DNA from: Muricea muricata
Lineage: Eukaryota > Cnidaria > Anthozoa > Malacalcyonacea > Plexauridae
Assembly: GCA_963855995.1 (NCBI GenBank)
Contig: OY979723.1
Span: 9,677,013-9,741,012 of the forward strand
Length of the DNA: 64,000 nt
Reading direction: 5' to 3'
Part shown: positions 12,401 to 21,764 of the stretch, piece after piece
Numbering within the stretch: position 1 is the stretch's first letter
How the letters are laid out: each line of letters opens with the position of its first letter
Notes under the pieces: generated by a model
What the model was told of the DNA's origin: nothing
The model's database searches: none
What the model saw: only the letters and a program-made list of their open reading frames with translations
Position numbers and translations under genes: made by a program

Positions 12401-13248
12401 CACAGAGGATCGCAGGCTCTGGCTACGAGACTGCTTCATGCGTCGCTATCTAATGCATCGTTCTTTGATCCCAGTTCTAATCGCAATCAAATTCAAATCA
12501 AAGAACGTGCGCGAAACATGAGGATACATAGAGAATATTACACGGTGGCGGGACACTATACTATCAAGAAAGAACATTATACGATCTGTTGAGGAAAGGC
12601 GAAAATACCCGAATCTATTTTCACTTACAAAATTCTGAATGGCCACATGCTCCAAACCTAAAAGACGGTCTTTACTATAATAATGAAAGAGAGATATTTA
12701 CCATAAAAATAAAGTATGTATGTGTGTTTGTGTGTGTACTTTGTTTCAGGTCCGGCATCTCTGGAAAAAACGACAATATAATAAGCGTCGAAGAAATTAT
12801 TTATTTATTAATAAAGTATTTCAAAGGAAGCGATGACCTCGTAGGGAAGCCTAAATTATTCTTTATCCAAGCGTGCCGAGGCAGTGAACGTGGCGACAGT
12901 GACGTTGAAGGCGATAATAAGGGAGCTGATAACGGCAAACGTTTATGTCCACCGGAATCATCCGACATCCTGGTCGCCCATTCAACAGTTGAAAGAGAAC
13001 TATCCTACAGGGACGTCTACACTGGATCATGGTTCATCCAAACACTGATCAAGCAGATCAACACGCATGCGCGAAGTGCGCACTTGATGGATATAATGAC
13101 CGTGGTCAACAACGAGATAGCTGAGAGTGAACTGAAAGGTTACAGACAAATGCCGCAGCAAGTCTCGACTCTAACGAAATTCGTATTCTTCAAGATGGCA
13201 ACGGTTGAAGAGGAATTCTATACTGACCGTTTCGACGTCCGATGGTAG
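6429..13248 (+). CDS. CXC-domain caspase gene, copy 1 (five exons, 396 aa)
   Basis: Cysteine protease of the caspase family with an unusual N-terminal metal-binding-like domain. Exons: 6429-6473, 9416-9634, 10438-10549, 11813-12128 and 12750-13248, together 1191 nt in frame. Exon 1 encodes MDGNRSQKKPEERTQ after AAAAATGG. Exon 2 (residues 16-88) has nine Cys at 17, 19, 23, 34, 36, 43, 47, 49 and 56, ending CKNN, then a basic stretch PKPRKKTTEK. This resembles the Zn3Cys9 CXC domain of tesmin/MSL2/EZH2 proteins. Exon 3 is an acidic Ser/Pro linker. The caspase domain starts near residue 146 (GYALVIHNKYF). Catalytic His228 is in SHGN and Cys273 in QACRG; the substrate pocket reads SYRDVYTGSWF. 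The linker between subunits is Asp-rich, as expected for a cleavage site. Exon 1 rests on frame, phase and a conserved paralogue. Intron 3 contains several MITEs. Confidence 0.8.
8011..8105. repeat. Three-unit ~36-bp minisatellite
   Basis: Three direct copies of ATTAAACTACTTTGAGCTAT plus CATAACTGT-like filler, in intron 1 of the CXC-caspase gene. The same tract recurs in the duplicated copy (about 15400-15494), and with two units near 60816-60885. Confidence 0.8.
8366..8792. mobile_element. ~430-bp foldback element, copy 1
   Basis: Outer ends GGACCATTCCCTAATTAGAC and GGGGGAATGGTCC are inverted; inner arms carry GGAAAGAGCTTCCTAAATTT / AAATTTAGGATGCTCTTTCC and repeated ATTTTACAATATTT. Non-coding. 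Copies: about 15755-16181, 61153-61577 and 62292-62713, with more diverged relatives near 26990-27190 and 43730-43925. Open frames in it are incidental. Confidence 0.7.
9760..9845. repeat. C-rich ~32-bp tandem repeat
   Basis: Units of poly-C followed by GCGCCAACTAAATCTCTAGT. There are three units here, and one fewer in the duplicated copy (about 17147-17202), which explains the 32-bp length difference between the two 7.4-kb copies. It looks like an expanded end of a hAT-type MITE relic whose other half, GGCAGAACACGAATATATGA, lies just upstream. Confidence 0.8.
9936..10346. mobile_element. 411-bp TA-targeting MITE, copy 1
   Basis: Termini CAGCAATTTGCGTTCAAGCA and TGCTTGAATGCAAATAGCTG are inverted and flanked by TA on both sides. 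Inner arms (AAACCGCAAACATTTTCGCG and its inverse) extend the hairpin. The paralogue at 63411-63425 reads CCAGAATAACTGCATG, an intact empty site with a single TA. TA duplication is typical of Tc1/mariner-type MITEs. It lies in intron 2 of the CXC-caspase gene. Confidence 0.88.
10602..11117. mobile_element. 516-bp palindromic TA-type MITE, copy 1
   Basis: Ends CAGGGAAATGGCAACAAAAA and TTTTTGTTGCCATTTCCCTT, long inverted arms including GCCATCTTGGAT / ATCCAAGATGGC, flanked by TA. The paralogue at 63641-63655 (ACTTATTAAGTAAGAAC) is an empty site. Another family member is at about 36429-36944. It lies in intron 3 of the CXC-caspase gene. Confidence 0.88.
11263..11482. mobile_element. ~220-bp palindromic MITE with GTACGAAAGATGGAT ends, copy 1
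   Basis: GTACGAAAGATGGATAACCGG at the left pairs with ACCGGTGGATAGCGTCATCCATCTTTCGTAC at the right, with a small unpaired insertion. Non-coding, in intron 3; duplicated at about 18620-18839. Confidence 0.65.
12230..12395. repeat. Inverted-repeat partner in caspase intron 4
   Basis: Contains AATGTTTCCTAGTTTGCCCAGGGCTT, whose reverse complement occurs at 13441-13475 (AAGCCCAAACCCAGGGCAAACTAGG). The two blocks flank the last coding exon of the CXC-caspase. Probably an independent pair of related MITE ends. Confidence 0.45.
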
Positions 13249-13249
13249 T

Positions 13250-14407
13250 AGTCTGGTTGCACAGTTATGCAAACAGATCAAATTGAAATGAAAGCAGATT
13301 AAGAGTAAAACTTTGCAGGACAAAGTAAAAAACATCTCAAGACATTCTATGCTATCAACGCTTTTTGATCAATGATTAATATTCACCGATAATCGTTTCG
13401 CCTTCGAGTAATTGTTAAATAATAATCGTGCTGCTTGCTCAAGCCCAAACCCAGGGCAAACTAGGAAACATTTTTGCGGAAATATTATGTCTCCTATCAA
13501 TGTTTCCTTGTTTGTTTACCTCGTAAAACATTGTTGCAGAAACAAAATTTGCTTCCTAGGAAGCAAAAATGTCTCCCAACTTATTTTGAACGGAAACAAT
13601 GTTTTCTAGTTTTCTCGCATGTTTCCTGATGCAGCAAGTCTGCAAGGATCAAGTTGCATCAAGTTCAATTCACGACTCACACGAGATGAAAGTGAATTTC
13701 AAAAATATGTTTTATATATGTTTCATTTGTTTTATACTTAGCCACAGAAATTATCTGGTGCGGAGCTTTATATGGATGATGCACATGTTATTGTTTATTT
13801 AGCCTCTGACTCTTAGGGAATTAGAATTAAAAAACATGATTTTAAAAAAATTTCTTTATTAAAAAATAAAGGCTAGTGTACATGCAAACGTTTCACACAG
13901 AAATTCATCCTCTTCCTCCTATTACATAGATATGATCCTCTTTGGGTGTCTGCCTGCCGTCAGCACCAATGAACGCCAGCAACCTCTTTGGTATTGACTG
14001 CATCAATCGTTTGCTCAAGTTCTTGTCCTGTGCGATCTCTCTCTACCTCTGATTGACCATCAACCTCTTGATTTTTCACACAGTCTTACTCGTAGTTTTA
14101 TTGATTCCACCTGATCCATTCTTTCTGTCCGTAATTCCCCGCTCCTTGGACACTAGGTGAGGTCAAACTTGTTTGCTTGTGTTTGATCCACTTGACCATC
14201 TCTGCATTACAAATATCTTACTCCTTCCACAATCTCAGACGCAAATGACGTTTTAAAATCCCTGAAAGTCACAGTTCTTTTACTTGACCACAACACCTTT
14301 TTGTGCACATTATAACTTTAAGGATTGCATGTAAATAGCAAAAATTGCTCAACATAGTGAGACGATGCAACAAGAACTATTTAAACTTTCGCTTGTACAT
14401 TCTTTAG
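13250..14407 (+). pseudogene. Caspase 3' flank with a decayed p20 exon relic (copy 1)
   Basis: Between the CXC-caspase stop and the next catalytic exon only a scrap of a p20 exon survives, about 13672-13760: ACGAGATGAAAGTGAATTTC followed by the TTTGTTTTATACTTAGCCAC ending. The SHG motif reads SHR, the frame is shifted and the first two thirds are replaced by inverted-repeat sequence. Downstream intron sequence still resembles that of intact genes. The same relic is present in copy 2 (about 21029-21117). Confidence 0.75.
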
Positions 14408-14876
14408 TTCTAGTATCAGTGGAGTGTCCGACGAAACGATAAGCGTCGAAGAAATTGTGTCGTACTTTAAAGAAAACAACGACCTTATCGGAAAACCAAA
14501 ATTGTTCTTCATCCAAGTTTGTCGAGCTGGCGTCGAAGAAGAGAACACCAGAATTGATTACGTAAAAACCTTATGCCCACCAGATTCATCCGACATCCTG
14601 GTCGCATATTCAACAATCAATAACGAATTACCCTACAGGGATAGTTACAGTCGGTTATCGTTCATCCAAACTTTGCTGAACCAGATTAGCACGCATGCGT
14701 ATAGCGAACACTTGATGGATATAATGATTATGGTGAATAAAAAGATAGCTGAGAACAAACTGGACGGTAACAGACAAATATTGCCGCAAGTTTCGACTTT
14801 GAAAACATGCGTGTATTTCAAGATGGCAAAGGTTGGTAATTGTGCTAAAAGTCAGAAATTTCAGATTTATTTCTAG
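14408..14876 (+). pseudogene. Orphan caspase catalytic exon (QVCRA type), cut by the duplication junction
   Basis: Catalytic-Cys plus small-subunit exon with acceptor TTCTTTAG at 14401-14407. It reads ISVEEIVSYFKENNDL, KPKLFFIQVCRA, SSDILVAYST, then LPYRDSYSRLSFIQ and VSTLKTCVYFKMAKV. The canonical QACRG is QVCRA, and GSWFI is RLSFI, so the pocket Trp and Gly are lost. After residue codons AAAAGTC the sequence switches to the repeated intron of the next copy, giving an alien tail and stop. The normal donor is gone. With only a decayed p20 exon upstream it cannot make a full caspase domain, so I call it a pseudogene fragment. Confidence 0.8.
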
Positions 14877-15754
14877 GAAAAACCACTTACGCTATCAAAA
14901 AGGTAATAAAAAATTACATATAACACATTATTATGGTTACCTTTATTTTTCACATTTTTGTTGAGTTATGAGCGTTTGAAAACTTATTTTCCAACTAGTG
15001 CCCAGGAAATTAGCGCCATTTTAGGACACCTTCCCATTTTGAAGCAGCAATAACTCAAGAACGGCTTGAAAAACAAGGGTGCCCGTAATTATGTCTTATA
15101 TGTTGTTTTTTATAAGCTTTCTTATGATACAAGTAATTTTTCAAATGAGCGAATTTGAAAGTTTAACATTTTTGACCACATAATAGTTTTACAATAAAAC
15201 TGAAGAAAAACGTGTTGATGGAAGCCCACAAGATAAATCGGGCAAAACAACATTAACAATTGTGATATTAGGCATCCAACGGATAATTTAAGAGCATAAT
15301 TGATTTGTCCCTCGAGAAGATAGGTAAAATTACCTCTGCCTCATTGACTATTTACATTTTGTCGCAACTGTCGTAATAACAGTCCTTTTCCTGGTATTAA
15401 ACTACTTTGAGCTATATGCATTACTGTATTAAACTACTTTGAGCTATACACATAACTGTATTAAACTACTTTGAGCTATATACATAACTGTTTTAAACTT
15501 AAAAGTACTATAAAATAAAAAGCGACTGGGGATGAGGCAGTTCTTTCTCGATGACGTGGATATTTCGCTTCTATTAATATCAACGTTACCTCGACGTCGT
15601 CAATTGAACGTTTAAATATTGTTGAGATTAACAACATAACCTCAACATTGACATTGTTTCAACGTCAAGAATGTAGCAGTTGACCAAGTAATTAACGTAT
15701 TTGCCCGCTCAGTGTGATCCTGCTTTTTTACTTTCATACAAGCGCGACCATTCT

Positions 15755-16181
15755 CCATGGACCATTCCCTAATTAGACAAACTTAAATTCGAAAACAATT
15801 TTTAGCCCAGTTGGAAAGAGCTTCCTAAATTTAGTGAAATTTTGAAGTTTGGTTGTACAATATTGTAAAATATCGAAAATAAAGTAATGTAAAATTTTCG
15901 AATTTTGTATATATAATTTTCACTTTGTATTACGCGGGAAAAAGCGTCACCACACTTCCACATAGTGGTAACGCCTTTCCGTTCGTAATACAAAAGTGTA
16001 CAAACTTCCACATTTTACAATATTTCAAATTTCCACGCTTCACATTTTACAATATTTCCACATTTTACAATATTTTGCAACCAAACTTGACAATTGTTTG
16101 AAATTTAGGATGCTCTTTCCAGCTGTCCTAACTGATTTTCCGAATTCAAAAGTTTGTTGAATGGGGGAATGGTCCGTTAGT
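15755..16181. mobile_element. ~430-bp foldback element, copy 2
   Basis: Duplicate of the foldback element at 8366-8792, carried by the 7.4-kb tandem duplication, differing by isolated substitutions. Confidence 0.7.
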
Positions 16182-16804
16182 CATATTAAGTGTAGATCGA
16201 CGTACATGCTCTATCACATCGGTCACTTGGATATATTCACGACTAAATGGCAACTGGGCTTAATATAGAAAATGCAATATTGATACAAGTCAATGTCATC
16301 AAACGAATGTTGCATCAACTTGATACTTAACAATTATTCGCCGAAGGCGAAGTGATTATTGGTGGATATTTACCCTAATCACAGAGTCTTCTTTAGTAAA
16401 ATTTTCGTGTATTAAATGCACTGTCGTCTTTTATGAATACAGTTCTGTTTACTTCAGAAAGACTAAAGTTTACTTGTAATTTTTAAATAGTGAAAAAAGT
16501 ATTTAATAAGGTATTTGCAGACGATCTATTACTTTAAGATAGTTTAACATCAAAGTTTGTTTGTATTTTTTGAGTTCATAATTAATGCAATTTTTCTCCA
16601 TTTGCTAATTTTGGCAAAAGCATTATACATCAAAACGACTCTCATTGGCGGCCATTTTGAAAAAATGCCAACTAGTAAATAATGCCTCATATTTACATGG
16701 TTAGGCAACCAAAATGCTTGAAAACCATTATTTACTAAAGAAATTATACTAATTGCAGTTATTTGCAACTTGTGCGTTTTGGGTAATTATTGTCATTTAT
16801 GTAG

Positions 16805-19800
16805 TTTTGCTGGTGCCAAAACGGCTGCCAGCACAAGAATGGCCCAAAAAGACTCGGTTGTCCGTGCAGAACTGAACGATTGTATTGCGGAGACAAATGC
16901 AAGTGCGGCACAAATCGTGCCCCCTGTAAAAATAACGAAGACGGGCTGACGCCTAAGCCCAGGAAAAAAACAACCGAAAAATATTTGGTAGAGAAGAGAC
17001 ATGAGAGCTATAGATCATATCGGGTAAGGTTTTGCATAGAATTTTTCATTAATTTGGCTTCATTTCGCACTACATTTTCTTGAAATCAGTTGTTTTTAGG
17101 TTTCATCGATTTCAAAAGAAATTAGAACGGCAGAACACGAATATATGAACATCCCCCCGCGCCAACTAAATCTCTAGTCCCCCCCGCGCCAATTAAATTT
17201 CTAGTTATGGTCGTGACTAATCACTATTGTAGAAACATGAAATACCGCAAGCGAGTCGAAGATATTGAAGGTGAACGTGAAATACCAGAATACAGCAATT
17301 TGCGTTCAAGCACAAACCGCAAACATTTTCGCGAGTTTTTTTACGTTTGTAACGTGACGTTTGGCGGTTTGAAACGGAAGCCGTTTAGATGCAAAACTCG
17401 ACGGTTCTGTAACTGCAAATGTCATGTTATGTCATGTTTTGACGCACGTTTTATTATTTTTTCATAACACATACCAATTTCGTAGCGTAGAAGCTTGTTT
17501 ACGATTTCAAATGATACAAAAGCGATTAAACTTGTAAATAATCGTTTCTTACACGTGAAACGGACTCAGTTTTGTTCATTTTAAACAGTAACAATTATAA
17601 TGGCAAACGTTGCGTTTCAAAGGGCAGTTACAAACGTAAAAAAACTCGCGAAAATTTTTGCGGTTTGTGCTTGAATCACAGAGTGCTTGAATGCAAATAG
17701 CTGTAACTGCATGTGGGGGTAAATTCAGATACAGGATTCCTAACTTACATAAATATCGTTGTTTTCGGATTCGTTGTAATTCTTTCTGTTGTAGCCTTTT
17801 GTGGACGAGAATGACAGTGGTAGTTCTGAAAAGGATCCGTCATCAACGCCAGGATCTCCAGAAAGTAGCATACCAGATTTTCGTAATGATAGTCAAGTCC
17901 CTCAAGGTTTGCAGAAACATTCATGCTGAGACAAAACACAAAGCGCAATCACTTATTACAGGGAAATGGCAACAAAAATTTTTATCCTCTTATTTGAAGG
18001 AGACTCCAAAACAATATATAGAAGTCTATAACAGAATTTTTATATCTGCCCTATTTGGTGAGATATTTTGACTTGAAATCTTTAGTTACCGCCATCTTGG
18101 ATATTTGTAGATATGCATGATACGTCACAACTGGGGTCACGCAATTTTTTTTCTTACGACACAATTATTAATCTTCTCCATTAACCACACACATGGTAAG
18201 TGTTTCGGATTTCAGCACGGACTGAAAAGGTTTCACAGATTTTTTTATTGGTGGTAAGTATTAAGGAGAAGCTTTGAATAGCTTATCCCTTTTTTGACGT
18301 CACCAAAACATTCTTAATGAGGTTAAAAATTAATCCAAGATGGCGGACAGTTCGATTATTCAGGTGACAATATCTCCCAAAGTAAAACAGATACAAAATT
18401 TTTGAAAAAGACTTCTATATATTTTAGAGTCTCTTTCAAATGAGACGATAAAAATTTTTGTTGCCATTTCCCTTTAAGTAAGAACAGATGTGTAACTTCT
18501 GTCAAAACGTTGTCTCGCATTCACCATCTTCCTAGCAAATGTCACAACAACGTGAGCTCTCGTGAATGTACATCCGAGGAAAATGCGCGGAAACGAAGTG
18601 CTATGAAGTTACACATTTGTACGAAAGATGGATAACCGGTGCATATCTACCGGCTAGTGATTCTTTAAACTTTGCATTAAAACATGCTCATTTAACTGGT
18701 AAACCCCGTAAAGTTTATTAGTTTCGAGTTAAGGTCACTTTTTCGCGAGTTCAATATACCAGGTGTAATTGCGTTTTATGCTTTTCTGTGGCGGTTGAAA
18801 AATCACAACCGGTGGATAGCGTCATCCATCTTTCGTACAACCTGTGTCCCTGAAAATATGGCCTCCCTTTAAAATCCCTCCGGGTAATATTTCCTAGCAA
18901 ACTTCCTGCGAAATATGACCTCCTCTTACGAAATTTGGGTTAGGGTTTCCGAACGGGGCCATATTTCCTAGGATATTTGGCCCCCGGGGCCATATTTCCT
19001 ACGGTTAGCGATAGGGGTTTTTTTGGGGGGAGGCATATTTCCTGTTACACCGGCCCCTGTTCTTACCCTAATGAAAACGGCTGATTGAACAATGTTTTGC
19101 TGCCCACATTTCTCAATGTTGCTAACATTATTATGCAGAATTCTTTTGCTACAAAGTGTTTTCGTACAGGGCAAGCCAGAAACGGAGCGCAAAACGGTCT
19201 GGCACCGAAATCGTCATGGAGTCGTGTACATCAAATCAAACGTGGCTATGCTCTCGTGATACACAACAAATACTTCAATTGCAAGCTGCGACCAAGAGAA
19301 GGGTCTGAAAAAGATCTTGAGGTAATAAAAGACTTCTGTGAGGAAGCAGATCTCCATCTTGATATTATACATGATGTCACAATCAACGAGATCCGTGATC
19401 ATTGTTGGAAACTGGTAACAAAAGACAGAAATGCGTTTCAAAACTACGATGGCCTTGTCTGTTTTATACTTAGCCATGGAAATAGGTAAATATATATAAT
19501 TCTTTCAATTCATGATTTATATTTCTTGTTAAAAACCGTTCGCACAATCCATCAGTTAAAACTTGATAGCAACTAGGGGCGCCATTTTCGCAACAAAAAT
19601 GTTCACACATGTTAGAAACACATTTTTACTTCTCGGGAGGCAAAATTTTGTTTCTCCGACAATTTTTCTCGAGCGTAAAAATCTGGGAAAAATCATACGA
19701 AACATAACGTTTCTGCAGCAATGTTTCCTAGTTTGCCCAGGGCTTTAGGATTCCTCGCACAGAGGATCGCAGGCTCTGGCTACGAGACTGCTTCATGCGT

Positions 19801-20605
19801 CGCTATCTAATGCATCGTTCTTTGATCCCAGTTCTAATCGCAATCAAATTCAAATCAAAGAACGTGCGCGAAACATGAGGATACATAGAGAATATTACAC
19901 GGTGGCGGGACACTATACTATCAAGAAAGAACATTATACGATCTGTTGAGGAAAGGCGAAAATACCCGAATCTATTTTCACTTACAAAATTCTGAATGGC
20001 CACATGCTCCAAACCTAAAAGACGGTCTTTACTATAATAATGAAAGAGAGATATTTACCATAAAAATAAAGTATGTATGTGTGTTTGTGTGTGTACTTTG
20101 TTTCAGGTCCGGCATCTCTGGAAAAAACGACAATATAATAAGCGTCGAAGAAATTATTTATTTATTAATAAAGTATTTCAAAGGAAGCGATGACCTCGTA
20201 GGGAAGCCTAAATTATTCTTTATCCAAGCGTGCCGAGGCAGTGAACGTGGCGACAGTGACGTTGAAGGCGATAATAAGGGAGCTGATAACGGCAAACGTT
20301 TATGTCCACCGGAATCATCCGACATCCTGGTCGCCCATTCAACAGTTGAAAGAGAACTATCCTACAGGGACGTCTACACTGGATCATGGTTCATCCAAAC
20401 ACTGATCAAGCAGATCAACACGCATGCGCGAAGTGCGCACTTGATGGATATAATGACCGTGGTCAACAACGAGATAGCTGAGAGTGAACTGAAAGGTTAC
20501 AGACAAATGCCGCAGCAAGTCTCGACTCTAACGAAATTCGTATTCTTCAAGATGGCAACGGTTGAAGAGGAATTCTATACTGACCGTTTCGACGTCCGAT
20601 GGTAG
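16805..20605 (+). CDS. CXC-domain caspase gene, copy 2 (exons 2-5, no own first exon)
   Basis: Exons 16805-17023, 17795-17906, 19170-19485 and 20107-20605 match copy 1 and keep all splice sites and phases. The nine-Cys CXC-like domain, acidic linker, SHGN and QACRG motifs and SYRDVYTGSWF pocket are unchanged; one Gln-to-His change lies in the p20 exon. Exon 1 with its ATG and TATA-like box was left out of the duplication. Expression would therefore need an upstream promoter, readthrough splicing from copy 1, or a new start. The reading frame is open, so decay has not begun. It could equally be an assembly duplicate. Confidence 0.75.
17293..17703. mobile_element. 411-bp TA-targeting MITE, copy 2
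   Basis: Carried along in the 7.4-kb duplication; identical structure to 9936-10346. Confidence 0.85.
17959..18474. mobile_element. 516-bp palindromic TA-type MITE, copy 2
   Basis: Carried along in the 7.4-kb duplication; same ends and TA flanks as 10602-11117. Confidence 0.85.
18620..18839. mobile_element. ~220-bp palindromic MITE, copy 2
   Basis: Duplicate of the hairpin at 11263-11482, ends GTACGAAAGATGGAT and its inverse. Confidence 0.6.
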
Positions 20606-21028
20606 TAGTCTGGTTGCACAGTTATGCAAACAGATCAAATTGAAATGAAAGCAGATTAAGAGTAAAACTTTGCAGGACAAAGTAAAAAACATCTCAAGAC
20701 ATTCTATGCTATCAACGCTTTTTGATCAATGAATAATATTCACCGATAATCGTTTCGCCTTCGAGTACTTGTTAAATAATAATCGTGCTGCTTGCTCAAG
20801 CCCAAACCCAGGGCAAACTAGGAAACATTTTTGCGGAAATATTATGTCTCCTATCAATGTTTCCTTGTTTGTTTACCTCGTAAAACATTGTTGCAGAAAC
20901 AAAATTTGCTTCCTAGGAAGCAAAAATGTCTCCCAACTTATTTTGAACGGAAACAATGTTTTCTAGTTTTCTCGCATGTTTCCTGATGCAGCAAGTCTGC
21001 AAGGATCAAGTTGCATCAAGTTCAATTC

Positions 21029-21117
21029 ACGACTCACACGAGATGAAAGTGAATTTCAAAAATATGTTTTATATATGTTTCATTTGTTTTATACTTAGCC
21101 ACAGAAATTATCTGGTG
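21029..21117 (+). pseudogene. Decayed p20 exon relic (copy 2)
   Basis: Same remnant as in copy 1: only the last quarter of the exon is recognisable, with a frame break and SHR in place of SHG. It is the missing p20 partner of the catalytic exon at 21765-22239. Confidence 0.7.
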
Positions 21118-21764
21118 CGGAGCTTTATATGGATGATGCACATGTTATTGTTTATTTAGCCTCTGACTCTTAGGGAATTAGAATTAAAAAACATGATTTT
21201 AAAAAAATTTCTTTATTAAAAAATAAAGGCTAGTGTACATGCAAACGTTTCACACAGAAATTCATCCTCTTCCTCCTATTACATAGATATGATCCTCTTT
21301 GGGTGTCTGCCTGCCGTCAGCACCAATGAACGCCAGCAACCTCTTTGGTATTGACTGCATCAATCGTTTGCTCAAGTTCTTGTCCTGGTCGATCTCTCTC
21401 TACCTCTGATTGACCATCAACCTCTTGATTTTTCACACAGTCTTACTCGTAGTTTTATTGATTCCACCTGATCCATTCTTTCTGTCCGTAATTCCCCGCT
21501 CCTTGGACACTAGGTGAGGTCAAACTTGTTTGCTTGTGTTTGATCCACTTGACCATCTCTGCATTACAAATATCTTACTCCTTCCACAATCTCAGACGCA
21601 AATGACGTTTTAAAATCCCTGAAAGTCACAGTTCTTTTACTTGACCACAACACCTTTTTGTGCACATTATAACTTTAAGGATTGCATGTAAATAGCAAAA
21701 ATTGCTCAACATAGTGAGACGATGCAACAAGAACTATTTAAACTTTCGCTTGTACATTCTTTAG

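Larger units (their letters stand above)
7466..14853. repeat. 7.4-kb tandem segmental duplication, left copy
   Basis: Nearly identical to 14855-22210. The offset is 7389 bp up to about 9780 and 7357 bp after it, because the right copy lacks one 32-bp unit of a C-rich tandem repeat. Comparison by eye shows only a few substitutions (for example a Gln/His change at codon 12013-12015). The right breakpoint lies within a caspase catalytic exon (after AAAAGTC), joined to GAAATTTCAGATTT of the next copy with one extra A. The left copy includes CXC-caspase exons 2-5 and one further catalytic exon. Confidence 0.95.

Noticed and set aside
12589-12749. Longer first part of the caspase exon (start at 12589)
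   Set aside because: The stretch before the acceptor TTTGTTTCAG is intronic in character, not conserved in relatives, and the phase of the preceding exon fits only the splice at 12750.
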